The notes under the pieces were generated by a model that searched no databases, was not told where the DNA came from, and was given only the letters and a program-made list of their open reading frames with translations. Position numbers and translations under genes: made by a program. Of a DNA stretch of 64,000 nt, positions 48,334-58,625 are shown in pieces. Positions within the stretch are counted from its first letter, which is position 1; each line of letters starts with the position of its first letter. The stretch covers positions 992,001 to 1,056,000 of the forward strand of contig NZ_JACCAA010000001.1 in NCBI RefSeq assembly GCF_013408415.1, given 5' to 3'. The DNA comes from Nocardioides daedukensis (GTDB taxonomy: Bacteria > Actinomycetota > Actinomycetes > Propionibacteriales > Nocardioidaceae).

Positions 48334-48463
48334 GTTTCTCCTTCTGGCCACGCCCCGTCCTGCAGGTAGCAGGGAAGGTGATGCGCGGCCGTTAGTGGTT
48401 GTGCAAACTCATCGGGAAGTACTCATCGAGTGCTCATGAGCTGCTGCTCCAGTTCCTGGTCGG

Positions 48464-48793
48464 TCATTCACGGTGTTGGTCTGTGGTCTTGTCGATCCAG
48501 TCCCGAACTGCTTGCACATCTGCGCCTCCGGTGAGCCTGAGGGCTCGCGGGAAAGCACGTCTGCGCTGTGCCAGTTCGAAGCATTCGACCGTGGGGTGCA
48601 GGTGCGCTCCCCGGCCGGGGGCTGTGCCGTCAGGGTCGGGCACCACGGTCAACCCGTGGTCCTCCGAGCCGGCGACAACCCGCATCAACTCAGCCTTGGT
48701 GGCTCTCACCCGACAACCAATGCAGGTCCGGACAGGGCCCGGGCGCGTCGATGTGTCGATTGTGAAAACCACCAGAGGAGAGTCTAGCCCCAT
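48464..48793 (-). CDS. ylxR: YlxR family (DUF448) RNA-binding protein
   Basis: 109 residues; family motif VRTCIGCRVRATKAEL (about 21-36) and GRGAHLHP. The true start may be the GTG about eight codons in (VVFTIDTS). Always found between nusA and infB; proposed nucleic-acid binding or RNase P-related role. Confidence 0.88.
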   Translation of the reverse strand: MGLDSPLVVFTIDTSTRPGPVRTCIGCRVRATKAELMRVVAGSEDHGLTVVPDPDGTAPGRGAHLHPTVECFELAQRRRAFPRALRLTGGADVQAVRDWIDKTTDQHRE

Positions 48794-48853
48794 CCGGGCG
48801 CAGGACCGAACCGGGTTGTGACCCGTGTGACGATCCTGCGCCGCGAGGACGGT

Positions 48854-49828
48854 TCAGGCGATCGGTGCCTCATCGGAGCGGATGTCGATGCGCCAGCCGG
48901 TGAGGCGGGCGGCCAGACGAGCATTCTGCCCTTCCTTGCCGATCGCCAGGGAGAGCTGGAAGTCGGGCACGATCACCCGAGCAGAGCGCTCGGCGAGCGA
49001 GACGATCTCGACCGAGCTCACCCGCGCCGGGGAGAGCGCGGCGGCAACGAGCTCGGCCGGGTCCTCGGACCAGTCGACGATGTCGATCTTCTCGCCGTGG
49101 AGCTCGGACATGATGTTGCGCACGCGCTGGCCCATCGGACCGATGCAGGCACCCTTGGCGTTCACGCCGGCGACCTTGGAGTGGACGGCGATCTTGGTGC
49201 GGTGACCGGCTTCACGGGCGATCGCGGCGATCTCGACCGTCCCGTCCGCGATCTCGGGGACCTCGAGGGCGAAGAGCTTGCGGACCAGGTTCGGGTGCGT
49301 GCGCGACAGCGTGATCTGCGGGCCGCGCATGCCCTTGCGGACCGAGACCACCATGCACTTGATGCGGGCACCGTGCTGGTAGTTCTCCCCGGGAACCCGC
49401 TCGCCGAGCGGCAGGATCGCCTCGAGCTTTCCGAGGTCGACCATCACGTCGTCGGGGTTGCGGCCCTGCTGGATGATGCCGGAGATGATGTCGCCCTCCT
49501 TGCCGGCGAACTCACCGAACCTCACCTCGTCCTCGGCGTCGCGCAGGCGCTGGAGCATGATCTGCTTCGCCGTGGTGGCCGCGATCCGTCCGAAGCCGGC
49601 CGGGGTGTCGTCGTACTCCGCGAGCAGGTTGCCCTCCTCGTCCACCTCGGCGGCGAGCACCGAGACGTGACCGGTCTTCTGGTTCAGCTCGACCCGCGCG
49701 CGCGGCTGGGCGCCCGGGCTCTTGTGGTACGCCGTCAGGAGCGCCTGCTCGATGGCGTCGACGAGGACGGAGAACTTGATCTCCTTCTCCTTCTCCAGCA
49801 TGCGGAGAATGTTCATGTCGATGTCCAT
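48854..49828 (-). CDS. nusA: Transcription termination/antitermination factor NusA
   Basis: 324 residues. N-terminal RNA-polymerase-binding domain, S1 domain (about 135-200) and two KH domains ([14 protein letters not shown], about 230-243; [20 protein letters not shown] segment near 300). Lacks the C-terminal repeats of E. coli, as usual in actinobacteria. Start shares a base with the rimP stop. Confidence 0.96.
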   Translation of the reverse strand: MDIDMNILRMLEKEKEIKFSVLVDAIEQALLTAYHKSPGAQPRARVELNQKTGHVSVLAAEVDEEGNLLAEYDDTPAGFGRIAATTAKQIMLQRLRDAEDEVRFGEFAGKEGDIISGIIQQGRNPDDVMVDLGKLEAILPLGERVPGENYQHGARIKCMVVSVRKGMRGPQITLSRTHPNLVRKLFALEVPEIADGTVEIAAIAREAGHRTKIAVHSKVAGVNAKGACIGPMGQRVRNIMSELHGEKIDIVDWSEDPAELVAAALSPARVSSVEIVSLAERSARVIVPDFQLSLAIGKEGQNARLAARLTGWRIDIRSDEAPIA

Positions 49829-50313
49829 CAGGCGTCCTTGTTCTTTCGGTTGAACTCGATTTGTACCTTTGCCTTGGCCACGTCGGCGTAGGCAACTTCG
49901 CGCGTTTCTCCATCGACGAGCAGCTCGGCCGAGGCCTCGCCGGCGCCGGTGATGCGCCCTTCGACCTCGCCACCCTCGACCAGGCTGATCTTGACCAGCC
50001 GATCGGTGTTGCGCCTCCAGTGCCGGGGCAGGGTGAGCGGACGGTCCACGCCGCGCGAGGTGACCTCGAGCGTGTAGGGGTGCTCACCCATCACGTCGGA
50101 GTCCTCATCGAGCACGCGCTCGATCTCGCGCGTCGCCTCGGCGACGTCGTCGAGGTTGACGCCACCGTCCTTGTCGACCGCGACGCGCAGCACGCGCCGC
50201 TTCCCGGCAGGAGTTATCTCGACTGCCTCGACATCCAGACCCAGTGCGGCCAGGGGGTCGGTGAGTTCCGCTTCGATGCGATCCCTGGTGGCGTCAGACT
50301 TGGCGCTGCTCAT
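49828..50313 (-). CDS. rimP: Ribosome maturation factor RimP
   Basis: 161 residues from ATG 50313, preceded by GGAGGTCGCCC. Contains [15 protein letters not shown] and [11 protein letters not shown], family motifs. First gene of the seven-gene translation operon; divergent from the lipoprotein gene across about 80 bp, where the operon promoter must lie. Confidence 0.95.
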   Translation of the reverse strand: MSSAKSDATRDRIEAELTDPLAALGLDVEAVEITPAGKRRVLRVAVDKDGGVNLDDVAEATREIERVLDEDSDVMGEHPYTLEVTSRGVDRPLTLPRHWRRNTDRLVKISLVEGGEVEGRITGAGEASAELLVDGETREVAYADVAKAKVQIEFNRKNKDA

Positions 50314-50395
50314 GGGCGACCTCCTTTGTGCTGTTGTGGGGCTCAACCATAGCGGCAGAAACCTCGCGGCCACCCATGGGCGTTAGAGTCTGCGC

Positions 50396-50899
50396 GTGCC
50401 GCACCGTTCCCTGCCCGTGCTTCGTCGTACGACGTTGGCTGCCGCGCCCCTGCTGGTGCTGGCCGGATGCGAGTGGGGCCCTGGTCGCGGGAGCACCGAT
50501 CTGCCCGGTGCCGCGCCGTCGACACCTCCCGATGCCGAGCAGGTGAGGGCCGCCGTGGCGGCCATCCGGGCGGCAGATGCGCTGCTCACTGCCGTGACCG
50601 GCACGCACATCGGCCTCTCCGATGCGTTCACTCCCCTGACCCGGATGCACGGGTCCCACCTCGAGCTCCTCGATGCCGGGGAAGACGACCCCGAGGACAC
50701 CGCGGCGCCTCGGGTCTCGTCGAAGGCAGCGCTCGCCTGGAAGCAGGTGGTGACCAGCGAGCAGAAGCTCTCCACCGAGCTGGCCCGTCTGGCCGGCGAG
50801 GTCTCGAGTGGCCAGCTCGCGCGCGTCCTGGCGGCGATGGCTGCCGGTGGCGTCCAACGGGTCGCCGAGCTCCCTGCGCCCCCGAGGGGCCAGGCATGA
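50396..50899 (+). CDS. Putative lipoprotein
   Basis: 167 residues, GTG start. Twin-Arg-like LRRTTLAAAP followed by lipobox LAGC (about 22-25). The rest is predicted helical with a bundle-like pattern, so it may be a ferritin-like relative of the following gene. Overlaps that gene by 4 bp. Function unknown. Confidence 0.75.
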   Translation: MPHRSLPVLRRTTLAAAPLLVLAGCEWGPGRGSTDLPGAAPSTPPDAEQVRAAVAAIRAADALLTAVTGTHIGLSDAFTPLTRMHGSHLELLDAGEDDPEDTAAPRVSSKAALAWKQVVTSEQKLSTELARLAGEVSSGQLARVLAAMAAGGVQRVAELPAPPRGQA

Positions 50900-51321
50900 G
50901 CGCCGCGGTCGAGGGACTCCAGTCCACGCTGGCCGCCGAGCACGCGGCGGTGTGGCTCTACGGCGTGCTCGGTGGCCAGACCTCGTCGAGCGCCCAGCCG
51001 TCCCTGAGCAAGCGGGTCGGTGAGACCTATGTCATCCACCGCAGCCGTCGCGACCAGCTGACCCGCTGGCTCCGCGATGCCGGTGAGGTCCCGGTCGCGT
51101 CCGAGGTCGCCTACGAACTCCTCAACGAGGCCAGCACGCCGGCCGAGGTGAGCGCCATCGCCGTCGATGTCGAGCACGCCTGCACCGAGACCTACGCCGA
51201 CCTGGTCGCTCGCGCCGTGGGCTCCCAGCGCCGGTGGGCCATCGCTGCCCTGATCGATGCGGCGCGCCGCGAGGTGCGCTTCGGCGGGACCGCCGAGGAC
51301 CTTCCCGGCATCGGAACCTGA
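50896..51321 (+). CDS. DUF4439 ferritin-like domain protein
   Basis: 141 residues, four-helix bundle pattern, beginning with AAVEGLQSTLAAEHAAVWLYGVLGG (shown in part: LAAEHAAVWLYG). Conserved Glu/His positions of the ferritin-like family (AEHA, VEHA, HRSRRD) are present. The family is regularly encoded beside rimP-nusA in actinobacteria; role unknown. Confidence 0.85.
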   Translation: MSAAVEGLQSTLAAEHAAVWLYGVLGGQTSSSAQPSLSKRVGETYVIHRSRRDQLTRWLRDAGEVPVASEVAYELLNEASTPAEVSAIAVDVEHACTETYADLVARAVGSQRRWAIAALIDAARREVRFGGTAEDLPGIGT

Positions 51322-51336
51322 GGCTGCCGAAATGGT

Positions 51337-51369
51337 CGAAGGCCCCCATCCACTGGATGAGAGCCTTCG
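51337..51369. terminator. Terminator-like hairpin after DUF4439 gene
   Basis: CGAAGGC/GCCTTCG outer stem and CATCC/GGATG inner stem, 15 bp after the stop. The remaining ~190 bases of the convergent gap hold GC-rich structured sequence and the TGCA-rich motif at 51508; no gene is visible. Confidence 0.6.
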
Positions 51370-51507
51370 GCCGCCGAGATCGTTGGGCGGTGAACCGGCG
51401 CCGGGGAAGCCCCGAGATCTGCCCCGACGCCGGTGTGTCCACCAGGATGTGAACACCGCCAGGACGATCCTCCCCTACAACCTTTGCAATTCCCACCTCT
51501 TGGTGAC

Positions 51508-51539
51508 TGCAGGTTCTTGCACTGCACAAACCTGCAAAA
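51508..51539 (-). promoter_or_regulatory. TGCA-rich motif in a convergent gap (copy B)
   Basis: TGCAGGTTCTTGCA (51508-51521) followed by CTGC and CCTGCAAAA; about 25 of 32 bases match copy A at 30630. An additional TTTGCAAT lies at 51483. Both flanking genes point into this gap, so the motif does not sit upstream of any annotated gene. Confidence 0.45.
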
Positions 51540-51564
51540 GTTCCACGCGGGAAGGGCGACAGGA

Positions 51565-52284
51565 TCAGGCGTTCCAACCGGCCACGATGTCGCCGACCTC
51601 GGCCAGCTCGCTGGCCACCGCGTCGGGTGTCCCCTCGGTGTGCCCGATCTGCTGCGCCGGGATCAGGCTGTGTGGGATGTGGATCGCCCGCATCCCCGCG
51701 TTCTGCGCCCCCCAGACGTCATCGAAGAGGCGATCGCCGACATAGACGCACGCGGCGGGATCCTCGATCCCCACCGCCGCACGAGCCGCAGCGAACGCGT
51801 CCGGGGACGGCTTGGTCCACGGGATCTCGCTCGTGTAGACGTCCCCGTCGATCAGCTGGTCGACCCCGTCGCGCCGGAAGAACTCCTCGTGCCAGGCACG
51901 CGGCCAGATCGTGTTGGACAGCACGCCGACCCTGATCCCGGCCTCGTGCAGCCGCTCGAACAGCGGCACCACCTGGGGATCGGTGAGCGTGTGCGGCTCC
52001 CAGAACTCGCGGTAGGCCTGCAGCAGGTCGGGGTCGTGGTCCAGGCCCGCCTCGGTGAACAGGTCCGCCACGGTCGCGCTGCGCTGGTGGTCGCGCGACC
52101 AGCCCCACACCGTGTCGCCGGCAGCGTGCAGGCGATCGGCACGAGCGTGGTGGTCATCGTCGGGCGTCGGCGTGGCGATCACGGCCTGGGCCAGGGCGAG
52201 CGACTCGGCGTGGAAGTCGATATCGTGCCACTGGGTGAGGGTGCCGCCCCAGTCGAAGATGACGGCCTTGATCGCTGGATTCAC
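51565..52284 (-). CDS. HAD family hydrolase
   Basis: 239 residues. Motif I FDWGGTL (nucleophile Asp first, but the usual DxD second Asp is Gly, DWGGT), motif II VLSNT, motif III K in WTKPSP and motif IV VGDRLFDDVWGA. The second Asp of DxD is commonly the general acid in phosphatases, so its replacement suggests a specialised or different activity. Four bp after the next upstream gene. Confidence 0.88.
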   Translation of the reverse strand: MNPAIKAVIFDWGGTLTQWHDIDFHAESLALAQAVIATPTPDDDHHARADRLHAAGDTVWGWSRDHQRSATVADLFTEAGLDHDPDLLQAYREFWEPHTLTDPQVVPLFERLHEAGIRVGVLSNTIWPRAWHEEFFRRDGVDQLIDGDVYTSEIPWTKPSPDAFAAARAAVGIEDPAACVYVGDRLFDDVWGAQNAGMRAIHIPHSLIPAQQIGHTEGTPDAVASELAEVGDIVAGWNA

Positions 52285-52288
52285 CAGG

Positions 52289-52945
52289 TCAACCTAGCGC
52301 CTCGGTGATCGCGCGACCCAGGGCGAGGCGCTGCTGGAAATGCACCGCATCGACCTCGCGGGTGGACATCAGGACCAGTTCGTCCTCGAGCCCGATCACC
52401 CAGAGTCGACTGGCATGGATCGCCTCGACGAACGGCGCGATCCGATCCTGTACGGCGGCGAACTCGCCGCCGACCAACATCTGGGTGTGGAAGTTCACGA
52501 ACCCCGAGCGTCCCTTGAACCGCGCCGGGAAGTAGCGCAGCTCGTGCCGGCTCGGCAGCGAACGGACGATGAACTCCGGCGTCCCGGCGCAGGGGAACCT
52601 GATCACCTGTTGATGGGTGCGAAACGTCAGCGGCGAGCCGAGGGTGCGCGCGTGAGTGACCCACGACTCCGCGACGAACTCGTCTGCCCGGCCCTGCAGG
52701 ACGAGCTCGCACTCCCCCGCCACGACCCGCTCGGCACCCAGCCGCTCGTCATACGTGCGACCTGACGCCTCCTCACCTTCGGCGAGCGACCAGCCCTGCT
52801 CCGCACCGAGGCGGCGCAGTCCGTCGCGCCGGGCGGCACGGGTGCGCGGCGAGCCGCCCGCAAGTCCCGGCGACCTCATCACCAGGACGACCCCGATGCA
52901 CACGCCGACCAGGACGACCGCCACGGCGAACTGGGCGGCGTCCAC
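52289..52945 (-). CDS. Hypothetical membrane-anchored protein
   Basis: 218 residues. One N-terminal helix (about 5-23), then a soluble alpha/beta region with FRTHQQVIRFPCAG and KGRSGFVNFH. No family recognised. It sits between proS and the HAD gene, spaced 3-4 bp on each side, so it is in the same transcript. Confidence 0.75.
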   Translation of the reverse strand: MDAAQFAVAVVLVGVCIGVVLVMRSPGLAGGSPRTRAARRDGLRRLGAEQGWSLAEGEEASGRTYDERLGAERVVAGECELVLQGRADEFVAESWVTHARTLGSPLTFRTHQQVIRFPCAGTPEFIVRSLPSRHELRYFPARFKGRSGFVNFHTQMLVGGEFAAVQDRIAPFVEAIHASRLWVIGLEDELVLMSTREVDAVHFQQRLALGRAITEALG

Positions 52946-52948
52946 GAA

Positions 52949-54775
52949 TCAGCCGCGGACCAGGTCAGTCAGGTGCCGGACGATGTCGCCCAGGGCGACG
53001 CTCTCGCGCTCCCCGGTGCGGCGGTCCTTGACCTCGATGGTGCCGTCCTCGGCCAGCCCGCGGCCGACGACCACGATCGTCGGCACACCGATCAGCTCGG
53101 CGTCCTTGAACTTCACGCCGGGGCTGACCTTCGTGGGACGGTCGTCGAAGATGACCTCCACGCCGGCCCGGCCCAGCTCGGCGGCGATCCGCTCGGCGGC
53201 GGCGTAGATGTCGGGGTCCTTGCCGGTGGCGACCAGATGGATGTCGGCCGGGGCCACCTCGCGGGGCCAGATCAGGCCGGCGTCGTCGTGGTTGTCCTCG
53301 GCGATCACCGGGACGGCGCGCGAGACGCCGATGCCGTAGGAGCCCATCGTGACGGTGACCAGCTTGCCGTTCTCGTCGAGCACCTTGAGGTCGAGCGCCT
53401 CGGCATACTTTCGGCCGAGCTGGAAGATGTGCCCCATCTCGATCCCGCGAGCCGTCTCGAGCGTGCCGTGGCCGTCCCCGGCCGCACAGTTGGGGCAGGC
53501 GTCGCCGTCGCGGACCTCGGCGGCCTCGATCGTGCCGTCGCCGACGAAGTCACGTCCGGCGACCAGGTCGATCACGTGCTGGCCGGCCACGTCGGCGCCG
53601 GTCACCCAACGGGTGCCCTCGCTGACCCGGGGGTCGAGAAGGTAGCGGATCTGGCTGGCGGACTCCTCACCGAGCACGCCGGGGCCGATGTAGCCCTTGA
53701 CCAGTGCCGGGTGCTTGCGGAACTCGGTCTCGTCCATGGGCTCGACCTCGATCGGCTCCAGCTGACCCTCGAGGCGCTTCTGGTCGACCTCCCGATCGCC
53801 CGGTATGCCGATGGCGAGCGGTTCGCGGGTGCCGTCGGGGTGCTTGAGCATCACCATGACGTTCTTCAGGGTGTCGCCCGCCGTCCAGGCGCGGTCCTCG
53901 CGGGGGAAGGCCTGGTTCAGGTGCGCGACCAGGCTCTCGATGGTGGGGGTGTCGGGCGTCTGCTCCGCGTGGGCGGCCGGGACACCGTCGTACGCCACTG
54001 CAGCAGGGCTCGGCACCGCCACGGCCTCGACGTTCGCGGCGTAGTCGCAGGTGGTGCACTGCACGAAGGTGTCCTCGCCGACTGCGGAGCGGGCCAGGAA
54101 CTCCTCGCTGCGTGAGCCGCCCATCGCGCCACTGGTCGCCTTGACGATCACGTAGTCGAAGCCGAGCCGGTCGAAGGTCTTGACGTAGGCCTCGCGGTGG
54201 GCGGCATAGGACCTGTCGAGACCCTCGTCGCTGGTGTCGAAGGAGTAGGAGTCCTTCATCGTGAACTCGCGTCCGCGCATCAGGCCCGCGCGGGGCCGCG
54301 CCTCGTCGCGGTACTTGGTCTGGATCTGGTAGAGCCAGACCGGCAGGTCCTTGTAGGACGAGTAGAGGTCCTTCACCACCAGGGTGAACATCTCCTCGTG
54401 CGTGGGGCCGAGCAGGTAGTCGGCTCCCTTGCGGTCCTTGAGGCGGAACAGTCCGTCGCCGTATTCGGTCCAGCGGTTGGTCGCCTCGTAGGGCTCACGG
54501 GGCAGCAGCGCAGGGAACTGGAGCTCCTGGGCGCCCATCGCGTCCATCTCGTCCCGGATGATCGCCTCCACCTTGCGGAAGACCCGCAGGCCCAGCGGCA
54601 GCCAGGTGTAGATGCCCGGCGCCGCGCGGCGGATGTAGCCGGCGCGGACCAGGAGCCGGTGGCTGGGGACCTCGGCGTCGCTCGGGTCATCGCGCAGCGT
54701 GCGGGCGAACAGGTTGGACATGCGCAGGACGCGAGCGGTGCCGCTGGTGCGAGCGTTCCCGGTGGACTCAGTCAT
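52949..54775 (-). CDS. proS: Prolyl-tRNA synthetase
   Basis: 608 residues from ATG 54775; ATG 54721 ([12 protein letters not shown]) is also possible and matches the usual family start. Bacterial-type enzyme with the class II core split by the editing insertion domain (about 230-420) and the anticodon domain at the C-terminus. Motif 2 region [19 protein letters not shown] is intact. Confidence 0.97.
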   Translation of the reverse strand: MTESTGNARTSGTARVLRMSNLFARTLRDDPSDAEVPSHRLLVRAGYIRRAAPGIYTWLPLGLRVFRKVEAIIRDEMDAMGAQELQFPALLPREPYEATNRWTEYGDGLFRLKDRKGADYLLGPTHEEMFTLVVKDLYSSYKDLPVWLYQIQTKYRDEARPRAGLMRGREFTMKDSYSFDTSDEGLDRSYAAHREAYVKTFDRLGFDYVIVKATSGAMGGSRSEEFLARSAVGEDTFVQCTTCDYAANVEAVAVPSPAAVAYDGVPAAHAEQTPDTPTIESLVAHLNQAFPREDRAWTAGDTLKNVMVMLKHPDGTREPLAIGIPGDREVDQKRLEGQLEPIEVEPMDETEFRKHPALVKGYIGPGVLGEESASQIRYLLDPRVSEGTRWVTGADVAGQHVIDLVAGRDFVGDGTIEAAEVRDGDACPNCAAGDGHGTLETARGIEMGHIFQLGRKYAEALDLKVLDENGKLVTVTMGSYGIGVSRAVPVIAEDNHDDAGLIWPREVAPADIHLVATGKDPDIYAAAERIAAELGRAGVEVIFDDRPTKVSPGVKFKDAELIGVPTIVVVGRGLAEDGTIEVKDRRTGERESVALGDIVRHLTDLVRG

Positions 54776-54880
54776 GCGCGCAAGGTTATCCGTCGCGACC
54801 GCCAATCCTCATTCGGGTTTCCTCCGACCTCGCCCGCCCACCCCGGCTGCGTCGTGGGGACCAGGCCCTAGTGTTCAGCC

Positions 54881-55366
54881 ATGACCGAAGACGATGCGAT
54901 CGAACGCTTCTGGGCCGATGCCAAGGTGCGCGCCAACCTGAACCGGCTGCGCGCCTACACGGGTCCGAACGCGAGCGAATCGCTCCGGCCTCCCGCCTGG
55001 GCCTTCGGCGACAGCCCGGAGCTGGCCGACGAGTTGCTGCAACTCGTGCTCTCGGGCACCAAGACCGCCACCGCCGGCGCGCTCGCCGACTACCAGGCCG
55101 AGGACGAGCCGCTGCCCACCGTGGGCAGCCTCTCGATCGTCACCGACGGAGCCGGACGGCCTCGGGTGCTGATCCAGACCACCGTCGTCGAGACCGTGCC
55201 GTTCGGCGAGGTCGACGCCGAGCACGCCCGTCTCGAAGGAGAGGGCGATCTGTCCCTGGCGTCCTGGCGCGAGGCACACCTCGACTTCTTCACTCGTGGC
55301 GGCCACCAGGTCACCGACGATTTCCCGGTGGTCACCGAGCGGTTCCAGATCGTCTGGCAGCCCTGA
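54881..55366 (+). CDS. ASCH domain protein
   Basis: 161 residues with GTKTATAGALADY (about 59-71) and the domain end FPVVTERFQIVW. ASCH proteins are small beta-barrel RNA-related or amidohydrolase domains; substrate unknown. It is the only plus-strand gene between proS and the DUF4081 acetyltransferase and interrupts the usual order; it converges on that gene with 1 bp between stops. Confidence 0.88.
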   Translation: MTEDDAIERFWADAKVRANLNRLRAYTGPNASESLRPPAWAFGDSPELADELLQLVLSGTKTATAGALADYQAEDEPLPTVGSLSIVTDGAGRPRVLIQTTVVETVPFGEVDAEHARLEGEGDLSLASWREAHLDFFTRGGHQVTDDFPVVTERFQIVWQP

Positions 55367-55367
55367 G

Positions 55368-56213
55368 TCAGAACATGATCGTGGTGAACTCGGCCGTGGT
55401 CTCGAAGCCTGCCCTGAGGTAGGCCTTCTGGGCCGACACGTTGTGCTCGTTGACATAGAGCGAGACCACCGGCGCGATCTCCGCGAGCACGATCTCGACG
55501 ACCGCAGCCATCCCGGACGTGGCCAGGCCCTCACCCCGCCGATCGGGTACTACGTACACGCCCTGGATCTGCGCGGCGTGCGGTGAGGCGCACGCGACCT
55601 CGGCCTTGAAGATCGTCCGGTCACCCTCGAAGATCGCGAACTGCCAACCACGGGCGATCAGCTGGCGCACCCTGGTCCGGTAGAGCGCTGCGCCACCGCC
55701 GTACTCGGGTGAGAGGCCGACCTCCTCGGTGTACATCGCCACGCAGGCCGGATAGACCGAGTCGAAGTCGGAGCCCTCGGTGCGTCGTACGCCCGGATGG
55801 CCCGGCACCGCTGGCGGGCCCGCGATCTCCATGTGCCACTGCCCGCGGCGGAGCTCGCGTGCCGGGGACCACTGCGGGGCGACCTCGTCCCAGATCGCCT
55901 CGACTTGGGGCGAGGGTCCGACGAACGTCGAGACCGTGTGCCGAGCACGCAGGGCCGGCTCCACGAAGAGCCCGATGTCCTCGAGCCGAATCCCGATCGG
56001 CACCAGGTTGGCACCGATGTGCATCGCGCCGTCGAGCTGGCCGTCCCGGAAGATCCCGACCACCTGACCGCCGAGCCAGCGCGGCTCCAGTCGCGTGGTC
56101 CGGGCGCGGTAGTCGACGAAGCAGTTCACCACGGGCTCGCGGGAGACGAACTCGCAGAACGCCTCCAGGTCCTTCGACCCCAGGACGCGGACCGGGTTCG
56201 CGAAGATCGCCAT
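55368..56213 (-). CDS. DUF4081-GNAT N-acetyltransferase
   Basis: 281 residues. N-terminal DUF4081 (about 1-125) and C-terminal GNAT with QGVYVVPDRRGEGLATS (about 217-233) and YVNEHNVSAQKAYLRAGF. This two-domain type is regularly found next to ispG in actinobacteria. Confidence 0.9.
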   Translation of the reverse strand: MAIFANPVRVLGSKDLEAFCEFVSREPVVNCFVDYRARTTRLEPRWLGGQVVGIFRDGQLDGAMHIGANLVPIGIRLEDIGLFVEPALRARHTVSTFVGPSPQVEAIWDEVAPQWSPARELRRGQWHMEIAGPPAVPGHPGVRRTEGSDFDSVYPACVAMYTEEVGLSPEYGGGAALYRTRVRQLIARGWQFAIFEGDRTIFKAEVACASPHAAQIQGVYVVPDRRGEGLATSGMAAVVEIVLAEIAPVVSLYVNEHNVSAQKAYLRAGFETTAEFTTIMF

Positions 56214-56241
56214 GGCAGGCGACTCTACTGGTGAGATCGGC

Positions 56242-57393
56242 TCAGGAGATGCTCACCGCTGCCGTGGCGCCCTCGACCGGCTCCATGTCCTCGGCGAGGC
56301 GCATGGCCTCCTCGATCAGGGTCTCCACGATCTGCGACTCGGGCACGGTCTTGATGACCTCGCCCTTGACGAAGATCTGTCCCTTGCCATTGCCGGAGGC
56401 GACCCCGAGGTCGGCCTCACGGGCCTCACCAGGACCGTTGACGACGCAGCCCATGACGGCCACCCGCAGCGGCACCTCCATGCCCTCGAGACCGGCGGTG
56501 ACCTCCTCTGCGAGCTTGTAGACGTCGACCTGGGCGCGTCCGCACGAGGGACACGAGACGATCTCCAGCTTGCGCGGGCGCAGGTTGAGCGACTGCAGGA
56601 TCTGCAGGCCGACCTTGACCTCCTCGACGGGAGGAGCACTCAGCGAGACCCGGATCGTGTCGCCGATGCCGTTGCCCAACAGGTGACCGAAGGCGACCGC
56701 GGACTTGATCGTGCCCTGGAAGGCGGGGCCGGCCTCGGTGACGCCCAGGTGGAGCGGCCAGTCGCCCTTCTCGGCGAGCATCTCGTAGGCGCGCACCATG
56801 ACCACCGGGTCGTTGTGCTTGACCGAGATCTTGAAGTCGTGGAAACCGTGCTCCTCGAAAAGGCTGGCCTCCCAGACCGCGCTCTCGACGAGGGCCTCGG
56901 GGGTTGCCTTGCCATATTTCTCGAGCAGGCGCTTGTCAAGCGAGCCGGCGTTGACGCCGATCCGGATCGAGGTGCCGGCGTCCTTCGCGGCCGCGGCGAT
57001 CTGCTTGACCTGGTCGTCGAACTGGCGAATGTTGCCGGGGTTCACCCGGACCGCGGCACAGCCGGCGTCGATCGCGGCGTAGACGTACTTCGGCTGGAAG
57101 TGGATGTCGGCGATCACCGGGATCTGGGACTTCGCAGCGATGGCCGGCAGCGCCTCGGCGTCATCCTGGCTCGGGCAGGCGACCCGCACGATGTCGCAGC
57201 CCGCGGCGGTGAGCTCGGCGATCTGCTGCAGGGTGGCATTGACGTCGGAGGTGAGCGTCGTGGTCATCGACTGCACCGAGATCGGCGCGTCTCCCCCGAC
57301 CTCGACCTTGCCGACCTTGATCTTGCGGCTCTTGCGGCGCGGACTGAGCACGGGCGGAGGCGCTTCGGGCATGCCCAGACTGATCGCGGTCAT
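56242..57393 (-). CDS. ispG: 4-hydroxy-3-methylbut-2-enyl diphosphate synthase
   Basis: 383 residues. Penultimate step of the MEP isoprenoid pathway; TIM barrel plus [4Fe-4S] domain with cysteines in CPSCGR and [10 protein letters not shown]. Found with dxr and rseP as usual, but with an MFS gene in between. Confidence 0.96.
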   Translation of the reverse strand: MTAISLGMPEAPPPVLSPRRKSRKIKVGKVEVGGDAPISVQSMTTTLTSDVNATLQQIAELTAAGCDIVRVACPSQDDAEALPAIAAKSQIPVIADIHFQPKYVYAAIDAGCAAVRVNPGNIRQFDDQVKQIAAAAKDAGTSIRIGVNAGSLDKRLLEKYGKATPEALVESAVWEASLFEEHGFHDFKISVKHNDPVVMVRAYEMLAEKGDWPLHLGVTEAGPAFQGTIKSAVAFGHLLGNGIGDTIRVSLSAPPVEEVKVGLQILQSLNLRPRKLEIVSCPSCGRAQVDVYKLAEEVTAGLEGMEVPLRVAVMGCVVNGPGEAREADLGVASGNGKGQIFVKGEVIKTVPESQIVETLIEEAMRLAEDMEPVEGATAAVSIS

Positions 57394-57403
57394 GACTGCG
57401 AGT

Positions 57404-58618
57404 CTACGTGGGCGTGGTCAACGCCGTCGGCGGGGCGGTCTCGCTCGCACGCAGCCACGGGAGCACCGCGATCAGCGCGATCGCCCCTGTCGCCACGAAG
57501 GCCCATTCATATCCGGCCTGGTCGGCGATGACGCCGATCAGGATCGGCCCGAGGATCGCTCCCGCGTCCTGGGCCATCTGGAAGGTGGCCAGCACCTTGC
57601 CGCCCGAGCGCTCCTGTCCGACGACGTCTGCCACGGCTGCCTGCTGGGCGGGGTTGAGGAGCCCTGCCCCGACCCCGGAGAAGGCCGAGAGGAACAGCAG
57701 GCCGGCCAGTCCGGTGACCAGCCCGATGGCACCGAGGCCGAGGGCGGTGACCACCAGTCCGGCCAGCACCATCGGACGCCGACCGACCTGGTCGGCCAGG
57801 CGGCCACTGAACTGCAGGGTGAGCGCCGTGCCGACTGCAGCGCACGCCAGGGCCACGCCGGCCACCCAGGTGTCATCGTGGATGGCGACCGCCAGCTGCG
57901 GCAGGATCGCAACCCGGACCCCGAAGTTGCACCAGCCGTTCGCGAACGCCGAGACCAGGCTGGCCCGGTAGGTGCTCGAGGCGAGGGCCTCGCTGAGCTG
58001 CATCGGTGGCTGGACGGGGGCACCGGGGTCGGGCCGCAGCCGTGCTCCGGAGAGGCGTACGCCGACCACGCTCGCCGCGATCACCAACGCGACCGCATAG
58101 ACCACGAACGGGACGCGTAGACCGAAGCCGGCCAGTGCACCGCCGGCCAGCGGACCGACCATGCCGCCGACCAGGAACGAGGAGGCATAGGCGGAGCTGA
58201 CCCGACCGCGGATCCCCGGTGGTGCCAGCCGGACGATCAACGCCATCGCGGAGACCGTGAACATCGTCGAGCCGACGCCGCCGAGGCCGCGCACCAGGAG
58301 CAGCTGCCAGTAGGACTGGGCGAAGGCGGTCGCCAACGAGGACGCTGCCACGATCAGCAACCCGACCAGATACACCGGACGCTCCCCCAGCTTGGCCACG
58401 AGCGCACCGCCGGCGGGTGCGAAGACCAGCCGGAAGAACGCGAACGCGGAGACCACGACCGACGCCCCGGCCACGCCGACGTCGAAGCTGCGGGCATAGG
58501 CGGGCAGGACCGGTGCGACCAGCCCGTAACCAAGAGCGATCAGGAAGGCCGCTGCGACCAGGACCCAGATCTCGGAGGGGATCGGGATCCGCGCTCCGGG
58601 TGCGTTCTTTTTCCTCAC
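57404..58618 (-). CDS. MFS transporter
   Basis: 404 residues, 12 helices, motif A-like [17 protein letters not shown] between helices 2 and 3 and again [16 protein letters not shown] in the second half, typical of drug:H+ antiporters. Closely spaced to ispG (10 bp) and rseP (7 bp), an unusual location in the MEP cluster. Substrate unknown. Confidence 0.9.
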   Translation of the reverse strand: MRKKNAPGARIPIPSEIWVLVAAAFLIALGYGLVAPVLPAYARSFDVGVAGASVVVSAFAFFRLVFAPAGGALVAKLGERPVYLVGLLIVAASSLATAFAQSYWQLLLVRGLGGVGSTMFTVSAMALIVRLAPPGIRGRVSSAYASSFLVGGMVGPLAGGALAGFGLRVPFVVYAVALVIAASVVGVRLSGARLRPDPGAPVQPPMQLSEALASSTYRASLVSAFANGWCNFGVRVAILPQLAVAIHDDTWVAGVALACAAVGTALTLQFSGRLADQVGRRPMVLAGLVVTALGLGAIGLVTGLAGLLFLSAFSGVGAGLLNPAQQAAVADVVGQERSGGKVLATFQMAQDAGAILGPILIGVIADQAGYEWAFVATGAIALIAVLPWLRASETAPPTALTTPT

Positions 58619-58625
58619 GAACGCA

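Noticed and set aside
53618..53629. CTCGCTGACCCG in proS as a repeat-unit copy
   Set aside because: Twelve bases only, in the middle of conserved coding sequence, with no second unit at 33 bp.
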